64,000 bases of DNA, taken from assembly GCF_902459465.1 (NCBI RefSeq), contig NC_047062.1:5954501-6018500 (forward strand), in the 5' to 3' direction. A program made the translations under genes and the position numbers. The notes under the pieces were generated by a model, which saw only the letters and a list, made by a program, of their open reading frames with translations, made no database searches and was not told the DNA's origin. Origin of the DNA: Asterias rubens. Its lineage: Eukaryota > Echinodermata > Asteroidea > Forcipulatida > Asteriidae. Position 1 is the stretch's first letter; each line of letters begins with the position of its first letter. Below, one piece after another: positions 53,401-63,685 of this stretch.

Positions 53401-56400
53401 CAAGAGGAAGTCCTCGTCACACATTTTCCTTGAGCAGGGTGTTGCCATGCAATGCCCTTACATGTTCATCTCTCCTTCTTCTGTTCTGTCTCCCTCTTTT
53501 TCTTGTTCGGTTTCTTGTAGTCCAATTGGTTGTTATGCATGCCCACCAGCTGGTATCATATCTTCATGCTAGGTGACCTGCTCATCTTCGATTTAATGGT
53601 CTATAAAATATGCACTTTTTACTTATTTCTTAGACAATATCGTAACTGAAAATTTACAACCAAAGGCAATTAATAATCATTATGTTTCCATCTCTGGCTG
53701 AATAAATAAAGCATGTTTCTTAAATCTCTTGTGTTATGATCAATTAGTAAACTTACATTATGGAAAGCCACACTCTGTTAATTTAACAGTTACCTTTAAA
53801 AGGTTCAAAAAGTGGACTAAATTCACTGAAATGTTTGTACATTTTTCTTGATTCTTGATTTTTTATTTTTTTATTTATTATTTTTAATTTAACCAAATAA
53901 AAAGTTTTGGGTCCAGTCGCTCTGTAAAATTAGGGTCTGTGGGATAACTTTTGATTGCTGTAAATTAGTGTGGAATTGTTACTGGCGATGTACTTTGCAT
54001 GATTGTGGTTGACGGCAAACTTAAATCATAGAGCAGAGCCTTCTCTGTACTCAAACTTTAACTGGACTTTTCTGTATGCACTCATTACTTGTACAATCTT
54101 CAATCAACACCTACATGTTATGCTGTCATGGCTTTTGTTTTGTTTGTAAGTGATCCATGTACCTGTACTGTAGAATGTGTGTCATCAGGGAATATAGAAC
54201 AGGGAATGCGTTCCTTCATATGTATACAACAATGGGCTAGTCAGTTAGCGAGCCTAAAAACACGCTATTTGTCTGTGCTCTTGAAAATCCTAGACCCTCA
54301 ACTAACACTAAAAAATACTGCAACATGTAGCCGTGTAAATGTCATCCCATTTGGGAAGCTAAGTTGTTGCTCGGAGGGTAGGACGGTATCAAATCGATGG
54401 CGACCTGGTTTAGGAAAGGTCAAGTCAAGATCTGAAATCTCCACTGGGAGAAAGTGGATACAGGCGTAGACCCATCCCTATAGTCAATTTGGACCTGAAG
54501 AAGCGAAGACCCAATTTCAACGAGCTGAAAGCAATAAAAAGAAAATTGATTAACAAATTTATTACAAGCACTACAAAAAAAGGGAAAGGAACCAGTTTTA
54601 AATGGTACACAACAAATAGGATTTTGGCTGGTTACCTGATTTTGCTAAGCTAAACTGTTGTGTGATGGACATGTTTGATCTGAGGACTCTGTACAAATGC
54701 CCCCCATGGTTCATATAATCATAAGAAAAACATTGCAGTGTATGTTCAAACTTGACGTGTATTACAAGATTTCTACTTGTAGGATGAAATTCTTGGATTC
54801 ACTGACTGGAATAAATATTCAATTCAATTCAATTCAATTAATTTTTATTAGATCCCAAAATTGGTAATTCAAATGCACGCATTATATACAGTAAAAACAT
54901 TGACACACTAAAAACATTAAAATCAGAACCATGTGTTTAGAAACCATAACTTACCTGCTTAATCTAAGTCAAACAATTCAGACATGAGAACATAATCACA
55001 TTCTTGTTAACCTTGGTGTAGTCACAGTTTGAGCTTTGTCTATCAAAAATCTTAGCTAATACTCAGTGGTACAATATTGAGCAAGGAGTTTGCTCTTTGG
55101 TGGTACCATGGTTGTAGTCATCAAGCTTCTTCTCAGGTACTCCCTCGCTTTGGAATTCACTACCTAGATGTATGGCCTGCTTCCCTGTCTCTCTTACAAC
55201 CTGTCCCAATTCAAATGTAATATCAACGGTCACCTTTTTATTTGTCATTTCCTCTTGTTTAACTCTTTTTCCTACTTTTGTTAACCCTTATCTTAAATGG
55301 CCTGTTTAAGGGCCTTGTCACTGTTGACTTTCCATTGAGAAAATAATGAAGACAAAAATCTGATTAATTTCAGGCAAGATGTCCTTCCTACTGATCTGAT
55401 TTCCGATTTTTGCCATCAGAAACCTCCCAGCAAAACTGTTTTGTTCTTAAAAGTCTGTAAAGTCTTCTCCAAAGCCTGACCATAGGTTAGCCCTTGTACT
55501 CATGAATCTTTTTCCACGGGCCAAGTATCATGCCTGCATCATGATGCACTTACAAGCAGCTGAAAGTGTACACAGATTTTAATTTTAAGATTTACACAAA
55601 AATGAAACTGTGATCATTCTATTTTGTAAAACAGGACGGATCTTAAAGACGTTGCTTCATGTTGGAAACTGTCTGAAGGTAAGAGAGAGTGTCATGTGAT
55701 CAGTCATTTATGTGCAGTCGTCACTTGAGGCTGGTCATGTGATCCACACTGTTTTGACTTGAGCCTGTGGTCATATGAGTGACTCTAGATGTCACTCTGT
55801 GGCCGTTGAGGTATTCAATGGGGGTTGTGTTCTGTAGACACTAAGTTTAAAGGCACTGGACACGCTTTGTAAATGTCAAAGACCAATATTCCCACTTGGT
55901 GTATCCATGCAGAAAGTAACAAATGTGGGAAAATTTGGGCCCAACTGGTCATTCAAGTTGCAAGAGAACAATGAAAGTAAAAACACCCTTGTTGAACAAA
56001 TTTGTTTGCTTTCAAATGCCAAATTAAATGCTTCCGGCCTGAAGTCTTTCATTATTTGAGTAAGAAATAAACTCTTTCTCCAAAAAATATGTTAATTCAG
56101 AGAGAGCTGTTTCTCACATTGTTTTATACTATCACAAACTCTCCGTTGCTTGTTACCAAGTAAGTTTTATGCTAATGGTTATTTTGAGTAATTACCAATA
56201 GTGTCCACTGCCTTTAAAAGAGTGCATGGCATGAAATTTTTAATTGTACTTCAGATACTTCATTTCACTGGTTTACATAAAGCAAAGACATACAAATTAC
56301 TGATGACTTGTATAGCACATCACACAAAAGTCTTGAGTCCCTTTACAATAAAAGGCAAAAACCATAACAAAACTAAAGAGGCAATTTATACAAACAGGCA

Positions 56401-59400
56401 ACATTTCAGGAGTGACTTAAATTCAGTTTCAGTTCTGGCAGTTTGGATATGAGAATTGAAAGGTTTTATCAGCTTTATAGTCAACATTTTCTCACAAAGA
56501 TATATCACACAATGGGGTAGCCTATTATTCTTCTGTTAAAAGAAAACAACCACCAGGATTGTTGGTTTGTGAGTTTACTTGCCTGACGCTTAAAGGCAGT
56601 GGACACTATTGGTAGTTATTCAAAATAATTGTTAGCATAAAACCTTATTTGGTAACGAGAAATGGAAAGAGGTTGATAGAATAAAACATTGTGAGAAACG
56701 ACTCCCTCCGAAGTGAGGTACTTTTTGAGAAATTGATTTCGAGACCTCAGATTTAGAATTTGAGGTCTCAAAATCAAGCTTTGAAAGCACATAACTTCGT
56801 GTGACAAGGTTTTTTCCTTTCATTATGATCTCACAACTTCGACGACCGATTAAGCTCAAATTTTTACAGATTTGTTATTTTATGCATATGTTGAGATACA
56901 CCAACTGTGAAGGCTATTCTTTGACAATTACCAATAAAGCCCGGTTCATACTTTCTGCGAATGCGAATGCGAAGCGAATTTGACGTGAATTTGACGTCAC
57001 ACCCTCCTTTCGCAGCGATTATTCGCAAGGGAGTAGAGCAGAGGGCAACTGCTGTGAATTGTTCGTTGAGAATTTGTGACGTCAAGATTCGCTTCGCATT
57101 CGCATTCGCAGGAAGTATGAACCGGGCTTAACTCTTCCTAACTTAAGACTTATCTTAGGACTTAGGACGAGTCCCACCCCTGCACTGTAGCATGCAGACC
57201 TTAAGATTAATCCTAAGAACTCGAGATAAGACGAGTCCTAACTCTTTGTGAAATTCACCCCTGCGTCTTTAAATCACTTGCCTCAGGCCTACAGTCCAGT
57301 ATTTTAAGGTCTGCAACATGGGTTTTAAAATGAAATAGAGAAATGTAATGTGACTTGTACATGTACGTTCAATTCAAAGTACACAGATAATTTCCCCGTG
57401 TTCTTAAACCACAAGTACACTTGAGAAGCAGCAGTGTAAAGATTGAATAAAATGAATCACTGTAAGTCCTTAATCTTGACAGATTTTCCGCATTCATGAG
57501 AAACACATACCCAGCACATATGCATTATGGCAATGCCATATGTGTATTTAGTATTCAACACGTACAAGTACATGTGTGTAATTAAGGATGCTAATGAAGG
57601 ACCACGCATGCCGTCAGATTCACAAATCTCTGCATAGTTCATGTTGCTGAACTTAAAGGGATGGGACAGTCACTTTATTGCCTCAAGATCGATTTCAAAC
57701 GTTTGTACTGTTGAAAGTCAAATCTAAAATGAGCATAAATTGGTACCATTTGTCTAATATTAGAAACATTGCCTGAAACCTTCACTCTGGAAAAGTTTCA
57801 AAGTAATTTAAATCGTGGTCTCAAATACACAGAACATCATTTTTACGGTTACCAACTTATACAATACTTGTTGTCCTAAACCTTTGTTGACAATATGATT
57901 TATTTCTAAGTTATTATATTGGTAAATACTTTTCATTGGAATATTTGCAAGGGTTTATTCTTTTACTGACTTAATCTGGAATTTGTATATTATATTTATA
58001 AAGGAAGGTTATTTTTGCTCTTGCAGATCTCCATGGGCAGCATATTTCTCATGCGGCCCTTGACCAATTTTGTTGAAAAACGTTTTCCCCAACTGGAATG
58101 TTTTTTCTTTTTTTCCCTTTCCCTCTTGACAGATTCGCATGGATGGCCTGCGTCTGTTCCTGGTATGGTTCATGACTCTACAAGAGAACTCGACGGAAGA
58201 GGCGTACCTCATCTACGCAACGCTCATTCATGGATTCCCCACACCTCCAGCGCTCAGCGGCAATCCCTTAGAGTCTATCATGACGCACACAACCAGGCCG
58301 CCCATCAACAGCGACTGTAAGCAATGCTGTCTCTCTTTAGTGTCGGGTCTCTTACATGTGTTTGGATCAAACAGTGGTTGTCATAACTCTCTAAACAATT
58401 CACCTTCTCCCTTCTTAAAATAAGTACACAAGAATTATGCTTTTAAAATGTGAATCTAAAGCAAATCAAATCAAAGCAAACAAGGAAACAACGCACACAC
58501 AAAAACACCATTAAAAATATATATTGAAGAAAGAAAGGCAAAAAAAAAAATTACTAAAACATTTATGTAAAAAAGTAGCAGCAAAAAATATATAAATAAG
58601 TAAGTAACTAAAAAAAAAAAAATAACCAAACCCTAAATTAAGAAAGAAGACAATATATCATCTAACTGCGCTCCAGAAACATGACCATAAAATATGAGCC
58701 ACTAATATATAAAATATGTCAATGAGAAAAAACATCTTAGGTGTCCAAACTGAGTTTCATTGACAAAGCAAGTTATTATTAGCAAACAACTAACAAAAAA
58801 GGTCTTTTCTAGTGTTTAGCTTTTCCCTTGCATCTGTGAAACATACATCAGCATATTATAAGCCATTCACAGGATATGATTCTCTTCCTGTTGCAGGGTT
58901 CAAGAAAGCTGTTTTCATACATGTTGCATCATTTGCTATTTCCATCAAAAAACAGAGAGACACTTAAATTTGCCTTGAAGAAAGAAACATGGCATCACAG
59001 TTTTTGACTTGCCTATGAACATTACAAAGCATTTATGTCACGGTCGCTGTGAGGGAATACAGTGCGGTACGGTAATGTAATAACGTTGAAATCGGATGAA
59101 ATGAAAAATATAGAGACACATTAAAAGCAAAGCCTGAAAGCTGACTAAATGTAATTAGGACGGATCTGGGATTTGAAACGAATGGAAATTTTGCACCTTG
59201 GGACCTACATCACTTACACAAAGTAAATAAACACAAACGATTTGATATTGGCCTCAGATATTTGTTGTATTCGTACCATTCATTATGTTGGTTTGAACAG
59301 CTTCACTCTATTCGTGATTGAAAAATGAATAAATATGACACTTTAATTTGATAAAACATTGTTGTATTTATTATTTTTTATATTTGTTTAATATTATGAT

Positions 59401-62400
59401 TTTATAAGAACTGTTTCATCACAGTCTTATCAAATGAACAGATGCCTCCTTACGAATTTTCACTTATAAGAATTTATTTGAACAATTGGAAGTCTAGCGC
59501 TAATTGCGCTCCAGTTTACAAAGTGATAAGCTGACAAATTAGTCTGGTTCTTTTTCTTTTAAAGTTAATACATTTTTGTGTGTGTCAAGATAGTTCAGTG
59601 TTAAAATACTTAGGTCTTTGATAGTGTTATTGTCTCTGGCCCATGGCAGCAGACTTACCAGGTAAAATCCATTGTTCTCGGTCATGTGCGCATGCTCAGA
59701 ACTACGAAACAATGGAAATTTACCTGGTTAGTCTGATGCCACCTAGCGTCCCAAAGTCTCCCATTGGCAGAGATTTTCAAGACTCGCTCCGGTTTGGCAG
59801 TAATTTAAAATAAACCGAGCAGCTTAAACTTAGGTTGTTCTCCCTGTCTCATTAACGTGCTTTGTAAATCATCTTGATCACAGAAGACAGGGGTTAAACA
59901 AAAAATTATTGTCTGAAATAATCTTTATAAACCAGACAATGTTTTAAAAGGCTTGGAGGCTAAGGAGGATAAGGTACTGGTCCCCAGACTCCTTCATGCA
60001 ATTATTATGCATTGAGACTAGCCAGACCAATCATTCATAGCCTTTAGTGAAGGCGCTAGTGGCTCTCCGGTTACATGCTCGAGTCACGTACACTGTGTAA
60101 GTCTAGCAGAAGGATGCAGCATGCCCACCATATTGCAATCGGTCCAGATCACCAATTTAGAATTAATTGCTGCCAGCATCAATAACACCTCACAAGCAGC
60201 GTCTACAACTGGTTTGGCACACAACTAGGTGTGAATCTCCTCTCACAATACTCCTTGACGAGAACACCCAACCTACAGAGGTGACACCCATGTAGAAACC
60301 TACCAACCTTCTAATAGTCTGAGGATGTATGGGAATGAACCGGCTTCACCAAGCTACTCTAAATGTCAAACAATGAAAACGTCAAAACGGACAATTAATA
60401 TCCTAGAGGTGGCACAGTTATGTGGACCTACAAACAGCAACTTTCTTATAACCTGTGGATGGTTACTGTTGGATAAAACCAGCTTCACCAAACCACACAA
60501 AATGCCGTACAGGGAGTTTATATACGCCTCTCTTAATACTTATGCATGACGTCATAATTCTTACCCAAAATGAGGCTATGGGTGCACGTCCCCCGTAACT
60601 TGCAGTGGCTGCGCCCATCGCCTCGTTTTGGATTAGCATTGTGACGTACCTCATCCTTAAATATTAAGAAAGGCTTATTCGTACTACTTGCAAATGCGAC
60701 TGCGGTACAAAATTTGATGACCCAAATTTCCCATGAATAATTTGCATCAGTTGACTCAACTCCTGTTAAACATTCGCTGTGAAAACAATCCTGTGATGTC
60801 AAAATTCAATTCGCATTCGCAGGAAGTATGAACCAGGCTTAAGGACTCTTTCTTTTAGACAATGAGTGCATCCTATTTTAAACTTTGACCTCTAGTAGAT
60901 TGATATTAACTCATTTGAAAATGATCTTGAATTGTTTTTCTATTCAGTGCTCGTTCAGGACACAGAGATCTTACCCATCATCCCTTGCCAGCCCGGTGAC
61001 AAGGTACCAGATAATCTGACCAGATTAATGCTGGAGGCAGTACTCCATTACAGCGTCTGTCAGGTATGTAGAGTCTACTCATCCCCTATCCCCTGCCCCC
61101 TTGCCCCCTGCCCCCTTCCCCCTTGCCCCCTTCCCCCTTCCCCCCTTCCCCCTCCCCCCCTTCCCCCTCCCCCCCTTCCCCCCTTCCCCCTTCCCCCTTC
61201 CCCCCTTCCATGATCTTCCATGATCTTCCATGATGCTTACCAATAGTAAGCCATTTACAAGTTAAATTTGAATCAAGTCTGGAGACAGTTGCTATGCTAA
61301 ATGTTACGGCAAGCTTTTGTAACGCAACCTCCAGATTAGCAGACACTGGTACCATTGTGGCTTAAACATTCATTCAGAATCTCTTACCTAACTACGCAAA
61401 AGCTTGCCCGGAATCACGTGACATACACGTAGCAAATGCGTCTGTAGTCTGATGAATTCAAATTTAAGTGGTAACTTGTGATCAAGCGTGTCACTGTACC
61501 AGACAATATTAAAATCTTATACGCAAATGGTAAATCTGATCCAATTTCACATGATTCACTTAGCTTCAGGATTACATTACAGTGTGTACAGTGTTAGTCC
61601 ATTCAGCAGCAATAATACCTGCTGATTTATGGTCTGTTCATTTTTTAAAGGATGTGTGCCGTACTACATTGTCCTGTGCCATGTACAAGTTTGTGTTTAA
61701 AATATTTAAATTCTGTTCGGGAAAGCCCACAAAAATAAGTATGTCGGCTCATGTTTAGTTATTTAGTTTTTGTATGTATTTATCAATTAAAGATGCTATG
61801 TCAGATTTGTGGCCCCAAACATTAAAAAATAAATTTCATGAGGGAATGGTATTTCAAAGAGTATCACCCGCTCTAACGAAAAAAAGTTTAACTTTTACTT
61901 TTAATGGTCAGGAACCATGAATTTCTTTTTTAAACGTTTCTTATAAAAACACATAAGAATTGGTCACGTGATATATTGTCGGGATCCCGACAAAAACTAA
62001 TTTTGTGCACTTTATTTCACTGCTACTAATAATTGGCGGACTTTTTCGAGCAATGGCTCAAATGAAAGCTTGTAACTTTCTTGACCCCATCAAAATACCT
62101 ATTGAATTTTAAATCAACATTTTGGGGTCAAATCGGCCAAAAATCTGACATAGCATCTTTAATTGTGGTTGTGAAACCAAGGATTTTCAGAAGAGTGAAC
62201 TAACAATAAATAGCCAAGAGCTGGCCTGATGGAAAGGAGACAAAGAATGATGTTTCAGTTTTAGATGTGTGAAAGAAAAGGGGAAAACCCACACAGTCTG
62301 GTAGGGACTGAAAACCCAATCCACATAGGGGTTTGAGCCTACCTCCGTGCAGTGGATTGTGAGAAGAGATATTGCTCTGCCAAAGGACTGCGTGGTTTTC

Positions 62401-63434
62401 TTTTTACTTTGTGAACTTGAGGCAATTCGTCAACAATTTGGTTACATTTAAAAAAAGAAGTAAATTACCATCCGAGTTGTAATACATTTGTTGTTGTATA
62501 CACCTCTCGTACATAAGCCAAGGATGCAAAAGTGAACGTTATCTCTACATCCAGGAAGTCTGAGCAAACCTTGGCCCAGTGTCATCTAACCTTTTTACAT
62601 TGCTTTCTACTGCCTTTTTCGCTTTACTTGTTTTATCTTTTTAAGGTTAATAATTTTTAGAGTGTTCCATGGTGTACTTATTGCTGTATTTTGTGTAAAA
62701 TTGCCAAATAAATAATTATTATAGTAATAAAGCTTTTTACCCAGAACCAATGCTTATGGTTGTTAAAAACTCATATTCTGGTCCAAAATTCAAAGAGCTG
62801 CTTGAGCACGAAAATAGTAGCTGAGCATAACAAAATTATGCTTCCCAGGAAAAATCTGCTTATATTTGCTTAGCAGAAACATTTTCTGCTGAGGCAGCCC
62901 ACTGAAATTGGGTTTAAGTCTTTGAAAAGTAGGAGAAAGAGGTTCATCGGAGATGACAGCAAATAGAGGGATAAGAGTAACTATTCAGCCCAGGGCCCGA
63001 TTTCATAGCTCACCGCCGAATTCTGCACTTGCGATCACCATTCTCTGCTTACTGTGCAAGTGCCGAATTTTTGTGCTAGCTGTGTAAGTGAAGAATGACT
63101 AGTAACGTGGAGTACGCATGTGCACAATCAAAAATCCCATGCTAACCTGTAAAATACGCTTGATGTAAGCGTTGATTTACCTGCTATCGAAAGAGCTGAT
63201 TCTTTGCTTATGTTAGGCAGAGCCATGATTATTGCCCTGACTTGATTCCAGTTGATGATTCCAAAACTTAAGCTTCTTCTTCTTTTTTGTGGCAGGTGAT
63301 GAAAGTCCACTGGAAGGACCAGCGGAGGTACGAGGATGGTTTCATCTTCCTCTTGGATAATTTCCGCAAGTACTACCTGCCTCACATCTTCCCTGGCTTC
63401 TCTTTTGACACAAGCCTGTATCAGCCAAATCTAG
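35401..63434 (+). CDS. RALGAPA1: RALGAPA, Ral GTPase-activating protein catalytic alpha subunit, 5' part
   Basis: Seven coding exons: 35401-35506, 42805-42965, 43931-43988, 55635-55678, 58133-58316, 60948-61063, 63296-63434. Introns are GT-AG with phases 1,0,1,0,1,0 and the last exon ends in phase 1, so the gene runs off the right end. About 269 residues are seen of some 2,000 in human. The start [19 protein letters not shown] matches vertebrate RALGAPA1/2. Later matches include [36 protein letters not shown] and [11 protein letters not shown]. This is the helical N-terminal region; the C-terminal Rap/Ral-GAP domain lies outside the window. Family knowledge: the alpha subunit pairs with RALGAPB and speeds GTP hydrolysis by RalA/RalB. 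Vertebrates have two alpha genes; this is expected to be their single pre-duplication counterpart. An in-frame ATG 156 bp upstream (35245) could add 52 residues but has no family support. Confidence 0.93.
36048..36590. mobile_element. Inverted-repeat element with 12-bp flanking direct repeats
   Basis: Ends CTAGAACTGTGAGGTCCGTT and, inverted, CTAGAACTATGAGGTCTGTT are similar for about 70 bp including GTCTCACAACACAAAYGG. AGTAAGACATTC flanks it exactly at 36036-36047 and 36591-36602. No coding sequence. A MITE of uncertain superfamily. Confidence 0.8.
38798..38874. repeat. Perfect palindrome, 38-bp arms with a 1-nt centre
   Basis: Left arm 38798-38835 begins GCTTTTTCGTTCCATCCG, right arm 38837-38874 is its exact complement, centre G at 38836. 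A partial third copy of the arm (AGTACCATTGCACGCTGAGT) precedes it at 38768. Expected to extrude as a cruciform. Confidence 0.92.
39045..39203. repeat. Long hairpin with 53-70 bp arms
   Basis: Arms 39065-39117 (GTGCAATGGTGCGAATATGT onward) and 39131-39184 are near-perfect complements around TCGGCTCCGCCTC. Weaker complementarity continues outward through ATGAATGTTT/AAACATTCAT. It lies 170 bp from the preceding palindrome and shares the words GCAATGG and CCATTGCAC with it. Confidence 0.88.
39514..39836. mobile_element. Family A MITE copy (RALGAPA intron 1)
   Basis: Left end CAAAGGCACTGGACA, an extra partly duplicated GTGGACACTATTGCC, family interior (GAAACGGCTCCCTCTAGAG), right end ACCAAAGGTGTCCAATGCCT. 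The left TTAA has decayed to TCAA. Confidence 0.8.
41914..42283. mobile_element. Family A MITE copy, well preserved
   Basis: Bounded by TTTAAAGGCAGTGGACACTA and GTGTCCAGTGTCTTTAA, with the central palindrome TTTCGAGACCTCATTTTGAG/GGTCTCGAAATC intact. About 370 bp. A good representative of the family. Confidence 0.88.
43085..43130 (-). repeat. SINE head fragment, minus strand
   Basis: Minus-strand AGAGGTTGCAGGTTCAAGTC is the B-box part of the same tRNA-derived SINE seen at 43505-43740. In RALGAPA intron 2. Confidence 0.45.
43174..43198. repeat. (AAT)n microsatellite
   Basis: About eight ATA/AAT units, in RALGAPA intron 2, next to SINE-derived sequence. Confidence 0.85.
43505..43740 (-). repeat. 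Cluster of partial tRNA-derived SINE heads, minus strand
   Basis: Three tandem, degenerate copies read on the minus strand as CTCAGTTGGCAGAGTGCCGG (A box) followed by AGGTTCAAATCC-like B boxes. Centres lie near 43550, 43610 and 43700. The repetition suggests local duplication of a SINE head. Same family as 52630-52730. Confidence 0.6.
46039..46425 (-). mobile_element. Family A MITE copy, inverted orientation
   Basis: Left end TTAAAGACCTTGGACACTAT followed by TGTCAAAGACCAGTCTTCTC (the family's right side), right end AATAGTGTCCACTGCCTTTAA-like. Orientation is opposite to the 41914 copy. TTAA at both ends. Confidence 0.85.
50950..51170 (+). repeat. tRNA-derived SINE fragment
   Basis: GTGCTTGCCTCTTAACAGTG and TGTTCGATTCCCGGCTAGGC form a tRNA-like head with a good B box. 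The following CCATATGCGAATAGAGTT and TTTTTCTCCCTCTGG resemble the body of SINEs widespread in marine invertebrates (from memory). The open reading frame across it is incidental. Confidence 0.55.
51741..52105. mobile_element. Family A MITE copy
   Basis: TTAAAGGCTGTGGACACTGT at the left, GTGTCCAGTGTCTTTAA at the right, central palindrome around TTTTAAGACCTCAGAATTAG. A short internal TTTTCACAGG duplication lies at about 51999-52017. Confidence 0.87.
52630..52735 (+). repeat. tRNA-derived SINE head
   Basis: GATGGCTCAGTTGTTAGAGC (A box), then CCGGCACGTTAATCCGGAGG, then B box GGTTCATACC (52678). The following TTAATTTTTCTCTGTTCACC is the SINE body. The tRNA-like head has decayed, so it is not a tRNA gene. 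Confidence 0.65.
55075..55330 (+). mobile_element. Non-LTR retrotransposon 3' fragment, eroded
   Basis: Conceptual translation includes [11 protein letters not shown], matching the PxLWNSLP motif near the C-terminus of many LINE-encoded reverse transcriptases. The frame is broken before and after. It lies about 300 bp before RALGAPA exon 4. Confidence 0.5.
55846..56218 (-). mobile_element. Family A MITE copy beside RALGAPA exon 4
   Basis: Left end TTTAAAGGCACTGGACACGC followed by the family's right side (GTCAAAGACCAATATTCCCA); right end CAATAGTGTCCACTGCCTTTAA-like. It starts 168 bp after the exon 4 donor site. Confidence 0.85.
56589..56937 (+). mobile_element. Family A MITE, 3' end lost at a nested insertion
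   Basis: Left end TTAAAGGCAGTGGACACTAT and the whole interior are present, but the right terminal repeat stops at ACAATTACCAATAA, where the next MITE begins. Confidence 0.85.
56938..57128. mobile_element. Foldback MITE with TAA target duplication (family B)
   Basis: A 191-bp element with about 45-bp inverted ends (AGCCCGGTTCATACTTTCTG then GCGAATGCGAA). TAA flanks both sides (56935-56937, 57129-57131), as for PIF/Harbinger-type insertions. A diverged relative lies at 60681-60841. Confidence 0.85.
57131..57265. repeat. Inverted repeat rich in GACTTAGGACGAGTCC
   Basis: ACTTAAGACTTATCTTAGGA on the left pairs with TTAAGATTAATCCTAAGA further right, and CGAGTCC occurs twice. Ends near TTTGTGAAATTCACCCC. 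Probably another short interspersed element. Confidence 0.5.
59651..59734. mobile_element. 84-bp inverted-repeat element
   Basis: AGACTTACCAGGTAAAATCC at the left and its near complement ending ACCTGGTTAGTCT at the right, arms about 26 bp. It lies in RALGAPA intron 5. Confidence 0.65.
60521..60680. mobile_element. MITE, TATACGCCTCTC family, copy 2 (inverted)
   Basis: Left end TATACGCCTCTCTTAATACT is intact; the right end is diverged (AATATTAAGAAAGGC). Orientation is opposite to 26678-26836: the CATAGCCTCATTTTGGGTAA side comes first here. It directly abuts a family B copy. Confidence 0.82.
60681..60841. mobile_element. Family B MITE, diverged left arm
   Basis: The right arm (AATTCGCATTCGCAGGAAGT then ATGAACCAGGCTTAA) is intact; the left arm survives only as TACTACTTGCAAATGCGACT. 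Confidence 0.7.
61083..61208. repeat. 125-bp pyrimidine tract, (CCCCCTT)n-like
   Basis: Almost uninterrupted C/T with runs of four to six C, starting only about 20 bp after the RALGAPA exon 6 donor. The complementary strand has many G-runs at quadruplex spacing. The proline- and glycine-rich reading frames over it are artefacts of composition. Confidence 0.95.
61787..62162. mobile_element. TTAA-type MITE with AAAGATGCTATGTCAGAT ends
   Basis: TTAA at 61787-61790 and 62159-62162 bound a 376-bp element whose ends are exact inverse copies for about 20 bp (TTAAAGATGCTATGTCAGAT). The inside holds GTCGGGATCCCGAC, a perfect 14-bp palindrome. A decayed relative may start at 20489 (TTAAAGATGCTAGATCTGAT). 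Confidence 0.87.
62790..62925. repeat. Interspersed repeat with AAGAGCTGCTTGAGC motif, copy 1
   Basis: Words such as AGAGCTGCTTGAGCACG, AATTATGCTTCCCAGGAA and TTGCTTAGCAGAAA recur in this family; ends ACTGAAATTGGGTTTAA. In RALGAPA intron 6. Confidence 0.55.
62990..63135. repeat. Interspersed repeat with GGGCCCGATTTCATAG start, copy 2
   Basis: Starts CAGGGCCCGATTTCATAGCT and holds repeated GCACTTGCGATCACCA/GTGCAAGTGCCGAA words. Related to copies 1 and 3 by its first 20 bp. Confidence 0.5.
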
Positions 63435-63454
63435 GTAAGATCTATCGTTGCGGT

Positions 63455-63650
63455 ACCCGTTGCCAAAACATAGGATTCGAACTGCTTCAGCTGCCGGGCA
63501 ACCTCGGTAGTCTGGTTGGTAAGACACTGCTCTAGAATTGCAAGGGTCGCGGGTTCGAATCCCACCCGAGTAACATGCCTGTGATATTTTTTCACAAGAC
63601 CTGGGAAAGTACTGAGTATACAGTGCTAACACACATCGGTAAATGGGTAA
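63455..63650 (+). repeat. tRNA-derived SINE after RALGAPA exon 7
   Basis: TAGTCTGGTTGGTAAGACAC (A box), then GCGGGTTCGAATCCCACCCG (perfect B box, about 63550-63569), then a body starting GTAACATGCCTGTGATA. It begins about 20-50 bp after the exon 7 donor site. Reading frames across it are incidental. Confidence 0.7.
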
Positions 63651-63685
63651 AAACCAAAATTAATAATCTACAGTTGTGTTGTCAG

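Larger units (their letters stand above)
43989..55634 (+). other. RALGAPA intron 3 (11.6 kb)
   Basis: Apart from family A MITEs (46039, 51741), SINEs (50950, 52630) and an eroded retrotransposon fragment (55075), no gene is supported. Two stretches of overlapping short reading frames (44117-44550 and 54089-54470) match nothing I recognise. G-runs occur near 49844-49858 and 51619-51628. Confidence 0.65.

Noticed and set aside
54089-54469. A 126-codon plus-strand reading frame
   Set aside because: No recognisable domain, AT-rich codon use and no splice partners; length is possible by chance in this much sequence.
60932-61355. Proline-rich and glycine/glutamate-rich reading frames
   Set aside because: Composition artefacts of the pyrimidine tract at 61083-61208; the true coding part is RALGAPA exon 6 in another frame.
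63500-63580. tRNA gene with a perfect B box
   Set aside because: The cloverleaf does not close and a SINE body follows; treated as a tRNA-derived SINE. The same reasoning applies to 1331-1418, 26565-26640 and 52632-52700.
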